Source of the DNA: an uncultured Methylococcaceae bacterium
Lineage (GTDB): Bacteria > Pseudomonadota > Gammaproteobacteria > Methylococcales > Methylomonadaceae
Direction: 5' to 3'
Length of the DNA: 5,929 bases
Assembly: GCA_903873045.1 (NCBI GenBank)
Contig: CAIQND010000469.1
Location: 1-5,929, forward strand
Shown one piece after another: positions 1 to 4,995 of this stretch. The translations under genes and the position numbers were made by a program. The notes beneath the pieces were generated by a model. It had not been told where the DNA came from. It ran no database searches and worked only from the letters and a program-made list of their open reading frames with translations. Position 1 is the stretch's first letter. Each line of letters starts with the position of its first letter.

Positions 1-177
1 ATAAATCGCGTCTCTACGGAGATTAATTTATGGTTGATAGGTATAAGGTGATTTCTGCGAAAGAACTTACCCATTAGACGAATCCAATCGCTTGCTTAAT
101 TGGGAAAATTCTACTTTTAATGGGTAAAATATTCTCCGGAAAGCACCTTATTAGATAAATCCCCTCTCTGCCCCCAC
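1..177. other. AT-rich non-coding segment with a large imperfect palindrome
   Basis: I see no credible gene here. Positions 11-22 form a short stem closed by a C(TACG)G tetraloop-like loop, too small to call a terminator. The main structure is an inverted repeat: 44-76 pairs with 118-150 over 33 positions with no gap and, by hand count, 25 matches. Its outer 7 bases (TAAGGTG/CACCTTA) and inner 10 bases (TTACCCATTA/TAATGGGTAA) are perfect. Inside the 41-base loop, CCAAT (84-88) and ATTGG (99-103) can pair as well. It could be a transcribed structured RNA, a relic of a palindromic repeat element, or the edge of an older insertion. I cannot tell which. Confidence 0.5.
44..150. repeat. Imperfect 33-bp inverted repeat, 41-bp spacer
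   Basis: The left arm 44-76 and right arm 118-150 are reverse complements at about 25 of 33 positions. The mismatches sit in the middle of the arm, and both ends of the arm are perfect (7 bp outside, 10 bp inside). Equal arm length without gaps argues against chance similarity in AT-rich DNA. The retained outer and inner blocks resemble a decayed palindromic mobile element or a long hairpin in RNA. No known family is recognised. Confidence 0.5.
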
Positions 178-185
178 GCTTTTTT
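178..185. repeat. Left target-site duplication of the miniature element
   Basis: GCTTTTTT abuts the left inverted repeat. Its partner at 458-465 is GCTTTTCT, differing at one base. The 8-bp length is the one expected for ISL3-family insertion. The single mismatch suggests the insertion is not recent, although low-complexity T runs weaken the evidence. Confidence 0.55.
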
Positions 186-457
186 GGCTCTTCTGACTTT
201 GGCGTGATCCATAAAGTTGTTAAAAAACAATATGATATAATCTATTAATCACTTGGCAGATTCTAAAATAATAACCACTTTTTCGTTTCTGTAATATACC
301 TAACCGATTGTTTTATCTACGAATTAATAAATACCTCCCCTATTACAGCATTTTAGGTGCTAAAAAATGGTTACAGTGCATATCCTCAGATTTTAAAAAT
401 GTCTCATAACCATTTGATTTTTTTATATTACGTGATCACGCCAAAGTCAGAAGAGCC
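186..457. mobile_element. Miniature ISL3-like non-autonomous element (MITE)
   Basis: The element is 272 bp, bounded by perfect 24-bp terminal inverted repeats at 186-209 and 434-457. The outer end begins GGCTCTTCTGACTTTGGCG and reads inward. Ends starting GG(C/T)TCTT, and 8-bp target duplications, are known for the ISL3 transposase family. The flanks here fit: 178-185 is GCTTTTTT and 458-465 is GCTTTTCT, 7 of 8 identical. There is no transposase reading frame inside, so movement would need an enzyme supplied in trans. The interior is AT-rich and carries an extended -10 promoter-like motif at 233-241. The right inverted repeat overlaps a 10-bp palindrome, CGTGATCACG (431-440). An 87-codon frame crosses the right end (357-620), but it has no ribosome site and changes from element to host DNA, so it is not annotated. 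Assignment to ISL3 is inferred from the ends only. Confidence 0.75.
233..241 (+). promoter_or_regulatory. Extended -10 promoter-like motif inside the miniature element
   Basis: TGATATAAT is a perfect extended -10 (TGnTATAAT) of the sigma-70 type, pointing right. No good -35 lies at 16-18 bp, which is tolerable for an extended -10. It may be the remnant of the parent element's transposase promoter. It could send transcription into the downstream repeats, but the first gene is about 1 kb away. AT-rich DNA makes chance matches common. Confidence 0.35.
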
Positions 458-465
458 GCTTTTCT
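458..465. repeat. Right target-site duplication of the miniature element
   Basis: GCTTTTCT abuts the right inverted repeat and matches 178-185 at 7 of 8 positions. Just downstream, CTTCCCC (466-472) and GGGGAAG (484-490) can form a 7-bp hairpin with an 11-base loop. That hairpin belongs to the host sequence and not to the element. Confidence 0.55.
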
Positions 466-550
466 CTTCCCCTTTTTTCATAGGGGGAAGTGCATGCTTT
501 CTCCTTAGAGTCGGTTCGATAATTGGATTTAAGCACGTACAAATAGAAAA

Positions 551-803
551 GGATGCAGCAAACAAAACACTGTTGATCCTTGAAGTACATAATAAATCTC
601 CTATACTTAAAAATAAGTAATTAGATGGCCATGTAGATAGCGATAATGCATAAATACAAGAAACTACATTCCTATATACATTTTTCAATTAACTTAGTTA
701 TTAAGTGCATATTACCAAGAGTTAGTCAGTATTTTTTTACTTACCATTATTTAAGATTTCGAGTGTGATAATAAATGATAATCAGTTTGGTAGCTAGAGT
801 ATT
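551..803. repeat. Tandem repeat copy 1 (253 bp)
   Basis: This is directly followed by a second copy at 804-1057. By hand alignment the copies differ at about 21 substitutions, mostly transitions, plus one inserted base in copy 2 after the T7 run. That gives roughly 91-92% identity. Homology stops sharply at 551 and again after 1057. Neither copy holds a plausible gene: the frames are short, unconserved and lack ribosome sites. A promoter-like pair, TTGAAG (580-585), 16 bp, TATACT (602-607), is conserved in both copies. A small stem ACTTA/TAAGT (692-696 with 702-706) is kept in copy 2 with one G-T pair. It may be a duplicated non-coding RNA or regulatory unit, or the product of a slip or recombination event. 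Confidence 0.85.
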
Positions 804-1057
804 GGACGCTGCAAACAAAACACTGCTGATCCTTGAAGTACATAATAAATCTCCTATACTTAAAACCAAGTAATTAGATAGGCATGTAGATAGCGATAAT
901 ACATAAATACAAGAAGCCACATTCCTATATACATTTTTCAGTTAGCTTAGTTATTAAGTGTATGTTACCAAGAGTTAGTCAGTATTTTTTTCACTTACCA
1001 TTATTTAATATTTCGAGTGTGATAACACATAGTAATTAGTTTGGTAGCTGGAGTATT
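804..1057. repeat. Tandem repeat copy 2 (254 bp)
   Basis: This is a direct duplicate of 551-803 with no spacer, offset by 253 bases at the left end. The junction is exact: copy 1 ends ...TAGAGTATT at 803 and copy 2 ends ...TGGAGTATT at 1057. The promoter-like pair is retained unchanged (TTGAAG at 833-838, TATACT at 855-860). The blocks around 815-863 and 966-989 are nearly invariant. Positions 1025-1040, in contrast, hold five closely spaced differences. This uneven divergence hints at constraint on part of the unit but is too little data to prove it. Confidence 0.85.
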
Positions 1058-1233
1058 AGCGGATAATTATCTCTCGAAAGTGCCTTTTATAAAATAAATT
1101 TTTAAATATATACCACATCATAATTTAAATAAACGTTACGCCATTAATGATCCAATTAAAACTGACAGTGATACCTAAGCTGTCATGTTGAAACGGGCAA
1201 TGCAATTTTTCATTCGATTTAAGGAAAGCTATC
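1058..1233. other. AT-rich leader upstream of the dehydrogenase gene
   Basis: This non-coding stretch lies between the tandem repeats and the first gene. It holds a hairpin, TGACAG (1163-1168) pairing with CTGTCA (1180-1185) around an 11-base loop. A TTGAAA (1188-1193) could serve as a -35, but no acceptable -10 follows at 16-18 bp. I cannot place the operon promoter with confidence. The ribosome site AAGGAA (1221-1226) sits 7 bases before the start codon. No JUMPstart/ops element, the antitermination signal of many long polysaccharide operons, is visible here. Confidence 0.5.
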
Positions 1234-2295
1234 ATGATTAAAATAGGTGTTATTGGCTACGGCTACTGGGGGCCAAACTTGGTGCGAAATTTTGCAGAAA
1301 CACCGGGGATGAGTGTGGCAAGTGTGGCGGATCTTGATCCAAAAAAACTCGAAATCGTTCAGAAGCGCTATCCCGGTGTACAGACCACAAAGCGTTTTAA
1401 GGATTTGCTTGAGAATAAAGATATTGATGCCATTGCGATAGCAACTCCGGTTAGCACCCATTTTGAACTGGGAATGGCGGCTCTCAAAGCCGGCAAGCAT
1501 TTATGGCTGGAAAAACCGATGGCAGAAACCTCTGAGCAGGCTCAAAAATTGGTTGATGAAGCGGCAAAGCGAAACCTCGTGCTGATCGTCGATCATACGT
1601 TTACCTATACAGGTGCTGTGCGCAGGATGGGCTATATGGTAAAGACGGGGGAACTTGGTGATATTCTTTACTACGATTCTACCCGAATCAACCTCGGTTT
1701 GTTCCAGCGTGATGTCAATGTGATCTCTGACTTGGCCGTCCATGATTTTTCTATTCTTGACTATCTGGTGGGCGAACAACCGGTGGCATTGTCTGCCGTG
1801 GGCATGAACCACTTTCCCCACACCCCGGAGAACTTGGCGTTCATCACACTGTTCTATGACTCAGGAATGATTGCGCATATCAATACGAACTGGCTGGCAC
1901 CGGTAAAGGTACGTCAGATTCTTATCGGCGGTAGCAAGAAAATGATCATCTATGACGACGTGGAGCCGAGCGAAAAGATCAAGGTTTACGATAAGGGCAT
2001 CAGTTTTACCGAGAACCCAAAGGAGATCTATGAAATGCGGGTTGGCTACCGCACCGGGGACATGTGGGCACCAAAACTGGACTTTACCGAAGCGTTACGC
2101 GTCGAAGGAGAACATTTTGTCGACTGTATCGAAAACAACAAGGCACCACTGACTGACGGTTTGCTGGGTCTACGCGTCGTAAAATTAATCGAGGCCGCGA
2201 CCCGTTCAATGAATGAGCGAGGACGTTGTGTCGAACTTAATGGAAAACACATGCATAAAGGCATACACATGAATCAAGGCAGGGAAGTAGCATGA
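1234..2295 (+). CDS. Gfo/Idh/MocA-family NAD(P)-dependent sugar dehydrogenase
   Basis: This 353-residue protein has the usual family size. The N-terminal Rossmann fold shows the dinucleotide-binding glycines in GYGYWG (8-13), an acidic strand end VADLD (31-35) that would favour NAD over NADP, IATPVSTH (69-76) and the hallmark EKP (93-95), whose K94 is the usual catalytic lysine. The C-terminal substrate domain has DLAVH (166-170), matching the family's D-x-x-x-H active-site motif. The product is cytoplasmic and is expected to oxidise a hydroxyl of a nucleotide sugar to a ketone for the aminotransferase encoded next. WbpB/WlbA, which oxidises C3 of UDP-N-acetylglucosaminuronate, is the best-known parallel, but this sequence is of a more generic subgroup, so the substrate is open. 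The start has a good ribosome site (AAGGAA, 1221-1226). The stop overlaps the next start (ATGA), implying translational coupling. Family confidence is high; substrate confidence is low. Confidence 0.93.
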   Translation: MIKIGVIGYGYWGPNLVRNFAETPGMSVASVADLDPKKLEIVQKRYPGVQTTKRFKDLLENKDIDAIAIATPVSTHFELGMAALKAGKHLWLEKPMAETSEQAQKLVDEAAKRNLVLIVDHTFTYTGAVRRMGYMVKTGELGDILYYDSTRINLGLFQRDVNVISDLAVHDFSILDYLVGEQPVALSAVGMNHFPHTPENLAFITLFYDSGMIAHINTNWLAPVKVRQILIGGSKKMIIYDDVEPSEKIKVYDKGISFTENPKEIYEMRVGYRTGDMWAPKLDFTEALRVEGEHFVDCIENNKAPLTDGLLGLRVVKLIEAATRSMNERGRCVELNGKHMHKGIHMNQGREVA

Positions 2296-3410
2296 TACCG
2301 TTTGTCGATCTCAAAGCTCAATACACAGGCATAAAAGATGAAGTTAATGCGGCTATCCTGAATGTATTGGAAACCTGTCAGTTTACCTTGGGAACCGAGG
2401 TAGCCGCGTTCGAAGACGAATTCGCCAGCTATTGTCAGGCTCAATACGGGATTGGTGTAAATACCGGAACCAGTGCTTTGCACCTTGCCCTGCTCGCGGC
2501 AGGAATTGGTGCCAATGATGAGGTAATTACCGTTCCCTTTACCTTTGTGGCAACGGTAGCGGCGATTTACTATACAGGAGCCAAACCGGTATTTGTGGAC
2601 ATTGATCCACGTACCTTCACGATCGACGTAAAGGCTATAGAAAGCGCCATCACCGACAAGACCAAAGCCATCATTCCCGTGCATCTTTACGGGCAACCTG
2701 CGGACATGGATCCTATTTTGGAAATCGCCAAGCGACATGGATTGGTGGTGATTGAAGATGCCGCCCAAGCCCACGGTGCGGAGTATAAAGGCAGACGAGT
2801 CGGCAGTATAGGTGACATGGGCTGTTTCAGTTTTTACCCGGGCAAGAATCTTGGCGCTTACGGTGAAGGCGGCATGGTAGTGACCAACAACGCCGAATAT
2901 ACCCGCACCATCCGTATGTTGCGTGACTGGGGTGCAGAGCAAAAATATCAGCATGTGCTCAAGGGCTACAACTATCGCCTGGAAGGCATTCAAGGTGCTG
3001 TGCTCAGAGTTAAACTGCGCCATCTGGATGCCTGGACTGAAGCACGGCGAACGGTCGCAGCATCTTACAACGAGTTGTTGGCTGATAGCGACGTGCAAAC
3101 ACCAGAAGCAATGCCTTATTCACGGCATGTGTATCATATCTATGCGATCCGAACGCAGCAGCGAAGTGAATGGCAACAAGCGTTACAAGCCAAAGGGATT
3201 CAAACCGGCATTCATTATCCGATTCCGGTGCATTTGCTGTCCGCTTATGCTGATTTGGGTTATACCCAAGGGGATTTTCCACATTCAGAGCAGGCAGCTG
3301 ATGAAGTGCTTTCGTTGCCCATGTTTCCTGAGTTAAGCAGGGAGCAGTGTGAGGAAGTGAGTGAAGCTGTAATGATACTCGCAAACCAACAATTCGTAGA
3401 ACTTATCTAA
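2292..3410 (+). CDS. DegT/DnrJ/EryC1/StrS-family sugar aminotransferase (PLP-dependent)
   Basis: This 372-residue protein is a typical fold-type I nucleotide-sugar aminotransferase and is cytoplasmic. It opens with MIPFVDLKAQY, common in WbpE- and FdtB-like enzymes. The cofactor-binding features are visible in order: NTGTSAL (57-63) for phosphate, EDAAQAHGA (155-163) with D156 and Q159 for the pyridine ring, and FSFYPGKNLGAYGEGG (179-194) with K185 as the Schiff-base lysine. The late GIHYPIPVH block near the C-terminus is also typical. It should transfer an amino group, usually from glutamate, to a keto-sugar nucleotide. Its start codon overlaps the dehydrogenase stop by two bases, with AGGGAAG (2281-2287) as ribosome site. 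The pair therefore probably acts as an oxidise-then-aminate module. Whether the product is a 3-amino uronate (WbpE-like), a 3-amino-dideoxyhexose (FdtB-like) or another sugar cannot be decided. No N-acetyltransferase that would normally finish such a sugar lies in the window. Confidence 0.95.
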   Translation: MIPFVDLKAQYTGIKDEVNAAILNVLETCQFTLGTEVAAFEDEFASYCQAQYGIGVNTGTSALHLALLAAGIGANDEVITVPFTFVATVAAIYYTGAKPVFVDIDPRTFTIDVKAIESAITDKTKAIIPVHLYGQPADMDPILEIAKRHGLVVIEDAAQAHGAEYKGRRVGSIGDMGCFSFYPGKNLGAYGEGGMVVTNNAEYTRTIRMLRDWGAEQKYQHVLKGYNYRLEGIQGAVLRVKLRHLDAWTEARRTVAASYNELLADSDVQTPEAMPYSRHVYHIYAIRTQQRSEWQQALQAKGIQTGIHYPIPVHLLSAYADLGYTQGDFPHSEQAADEVLSLPMFPELSREQCEEVSEAVMILANQQFVELI

Positions 3411-3411
3411 A

Positions 3412-3440
3412 CTTTATACTTGGGGGGCAATAGTATAGAG
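3412..3440 (+). terminator. Hairpin just after the aminotransferase stop (weak terminator candidate)
   Basis: CTTTATACT (3412-3420) pairs with AGTATAGAG (3432-3440) as a 9-bp stem with one G-T pair. The 11-base loop contains a run of six G. It begins two bases after the stop codon. The stem is AT-rich and no T-tract follows, so it is not a standard intrinsic terminator. It could instead protect the 3' end of the two-gene transcript or assist factor-dependent ending. Confidence 0.3.
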
Positions 3441-3663
3441 GCCAGAATTAATTAAACGACATAACAAATACACGAGCTAAGAGTCAGTCTTTATTGACTG
3501 GAGGTCTATGTCGCTAAATTAACGAAGGTCTCTATAATGCTAATCATGAAATGAAACGTATCACGGCTGGTTCGTATACGGCCAGCTATTGATAATGCGG
3601 GAAGTCCAAGCGGCTAATTAAGTTCAATATGTACTTTTTACAAATTTTTTATTTGGATAATAA
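3441..3663. other. Non-coding spacer between aminotransferase and acyltransferase genes
   Basis: No gene is seen. The spacer contains CAGTC/GACTG (3485-3489 with 3496-3500, 6-base loop). It also has an imperfect direct repeat: AGGTCT-5 bases-GCTAA at 3502-3517 and AGGTCT-7 bases-GCTAA at 3526-3543. The second unit contains a perfect TATAAT. A further stem, GCTGG/CCAGC (3566-3570 with 3582-3586), encloses the palindrome CGTATACG (3573-3580). The last 40 bases are very AT-rich. The paired sites around a -10 look like a possible control region for the acyltransferase gene, but no regulator can be named. Confidence 0.4.
3533..3538 (+). promoter_or_regulatory. Perfect -10 hexamer upstream of the acyltransferase gene
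   Basis: TATAAT lies about 125 bases before the acyltransferase start, inside the second unit of an imperfect direct repeat (3526-3543). The bases at the proper -35 distance (around 3510-3515, GTCGCT) are a poor match, and there is no TG extension. A promoter here would need an activator, perhaps bound at the repeat. Low confidence. Confidence 0.25.
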
Positions 3664-4803
3664 ATGATTAAAGAATTTGAGTTTATTAATTTTTTCAGGG
3701 CAATTGCTGCCTTTTGGGTGCTTGCTGCTCATTGTATGATCTGGGGAGGGTGGTACGAAATTCCAATACCAGAACCCAAAAAAGCTGTCGATTTGTTCAT
3801 GATGATATCCGGTTATCTAATGGCTGCAAATGCTTTTAGTAGAAATAGTTTTGAACCTCTATCCACCAAAAGAAATTGGTTGCGCTTTTGGTTAAGAAGG
3901 CTTTTTCGTCTTGCGCCTGCTTATTATATATCACTGGCACTGGCTGTCGTGATGAGCAGTTATTTCTTGGACGGGTATCAAGAATTGCAAAAATTGAATC
4001 CAGATAAGTGGCCAATTGGCGGTACCTACGATCTAAGAAGAATTGATTACAATTTCAAAAATGTGATTTTTCATCTTAGCTTTTTATTTGGCTTGCATCC
4101 GACCTACTCATTTTCTACTCTTTTGCCGGATTGGAGCTTGAGTCTTGAAATGCAGTTTTATTTTGTTTTTCCAGTTTTAATACTTCTGATGAATAAATTT
4201 GGATTTATTAAAATGGGGCTTGCAATTGGACTTTCCGCAATGATTGTTGCGGTTGGTATCCGAAAACTACTCCATATAAATTTTTACGAACCATCTTTTC
4301 TTTTTTTAAAATTACAATATTTTATTGCAGGAATTCTGGTGTTTAGAGTTTTGGGTGCCAACCTTAGTATACGTGTTCGTTTTGGGTTAGCAGCGTGTGC
4401 TATTCTTCTTGTATCCCTAGAATATCGAAACAGTAAAGAGCTTTTTGTTACACCACTTCTCTTGCTTTCCATGTTGGTTTTTGGGTGGTTGGAAGCGGCA
4501 AATCGAATGCCTGTTTGGATGCGATCTATTATTAGTTGCAGACTAACTCAATTTGCATCTGACACATCGTATGGTGTTTATTTGTGTCATGGTTTTTTTA
4601 TTTCTGCTTCAGGTTTGATTATAGCCACCCAAACGGAACTGCTTGTACTTCCATCTCACTACCGTGTTCTCATTATGTTTTTATTTGTTTCTACCTGTGC
4701 TTACTTTACAGCGTATGCAATTTTTCGATTAATTGAACTGCCTGGAATACGTTTTGGCAAGCAAGTTATTCAAAAATTCTACCCGCTAAAGGGCATACAA
4801 TAA
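3664..4803 (+). CDS. Membrane acyltransferase-3 family protein (OafA-like O-acyltransferase)
   Basis: This 379-residue, very hydrophobic protein has the length of stand-alone acyltransferase-3 proteins without an SGNH domain. Family signatures appear in order: the first helix with R12 and H23 (FFRAIAAFWVLAAH), VDLFMMISGYLM (42-53), the basic RRLFRLAPAYY (78-88), WSLSLEMQFYFVFP (157-170) with E162, TSYGVYLCHGFF (301-312), and ELPGIRFGK (358-366) at the end. About ten membrane helices are likely. In the inner membrane such proteins acylate, usually O-acetylate, sugars of surface glycans, so in this context it probably decorates the polysaccharide. The ribosome site is weak (GGA, 3655-3657). The gene is markedly AT-richer than the two before it, which suggests separate ancestry. 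The exact acyl donor, sugar and position are unknown. Confidence 0.93.
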   Translation: MIKEFEFINFFRAIAAFWVLAAHCMIWGGWYEIPIPEPKKAVDLFMMISGYLMAANAFSRNSFEPLSTKRNWLRFWLRRLFRLAPAYYISLALAVVMSSYFLDGYQELQKLNPDKWPIGGTYDLRRIDYNFKNVIFHLSFLFGLHPTYSFSTLLPDWSLSLEMQFYFVFPVLILLMNKFGFIKMGLAIGLSAMIVAVGIRKLLHINFYEPSFLFLKLQYFIAGILVFRVLGANLSIRVRFGLAACAILLVSLEYRNSKELFVTPLLLLSMLVFGWLEAANRMPVWMRSIISCRLTQFASDTSYGVYLCHGFFISASGLIIATQTELLVLPSHYRVLIMFLFVSTCAYFTAYAIFRLIELPGIRFGKQVIQKFYPLKGIQ

Positions 4804-4809
4804 TTTTGT

Positions 4810-4829
4810 GGACTCAATGACTGAGATCC
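4810..4829 (+). terminator. Hairpin just after the acyltransferase stop (weak terminator candidate)
   Basis: GGACTCA (4810-4816) pairs with TGAG-TCC (4822-4829), with A4826 bulged and a 5-base loop. It starts six bases after the stop. Only TTAATAT follows, so termination would be inefficient at best. It is the second hairpin in this window placed right behind a stop codon without a T-tract. Confidence 0.28.
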
Positions 4830-4945
4830 TTAATATCTATAACGACAGTATCCAGATAACTGACGAAAATAGGGAGCACTATCGACAATCAAATCACGCA
4901 GAATGAAATTTCGGATACTTTCAAGTCAGCCTGAATCCGCATAAC

Positions 4946-4962
4946 TTTAATTCTGAATTAAA
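4946..4962. promoter_or_regulatory. 17-bp palindrome upstream of the exported-protein gene
   Basis: TTTAATTC and GAATTAAA form perfect 8-bp arms around a single T at 4954. It ends 33 bases before the start codon at 4996. A compact, near-continuous dyad in this position could be an operator for a dimeric repressor. Low complexity makes chance plausible. A loose TTCAAG (4920-4925), 16 bp, TAACTT (4942-4947) pair would overlap it, as expected for a repressible promoter, but both hexamers are poor. Confidence 0.3.
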
Positions 4963-4995
4963 AAACCTATCTTTCTCCTGTTTAAAAGGGTCATT

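Noticed and set aside
357..620. 87-codon + strand frame in the upstream region
   Set aside because: It crosses from the miniature element into host DNA and into the tandem repeat, has no ribosome site, and is not preserved in the second repeat copy.
428..688. 86-codon - strand frame
   Set aside because: It overlaps the element's inverted repeat and the tandem repeat, with no recognisable protein features and no ribosome site.
551..1057. CRISPR-like or integron attC-like reading of the repeats
   Set aside because: There are only two abutting 253-bp units with no spacers, no cassette genes and no attC core sites.
1061..1097. Loose similarity between 1061-1097 and 126-160 (GAAAG..CCTT..ATAAAT)
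   Set aside because: The alignment needs gaps and is in AT-rich DNA; too weak to claim a shared element.
1188..1216. TTGAAA as a -35 for the operon promoter
   Set aside because: The hexamer 17 bp downstream (CATTCG) matches the -10 consensus poorly, and no better alternative lies at 16 or 18 bp.
1928..1935. GGCGGTAG, identical to the core of the ops antitermination element
   Set aside because: It lies in the middle of the dehydrogenase gene, encoding part of IGGSK, and not in an operon leader, so it is most likely coincidence.
2274..3098. 274-codon - strand frame opposite the aminotransferase gene
   Set aside because: It is a long open frame by chance in the complement of a clearly conserved aminotransferase; it shows no family motif.
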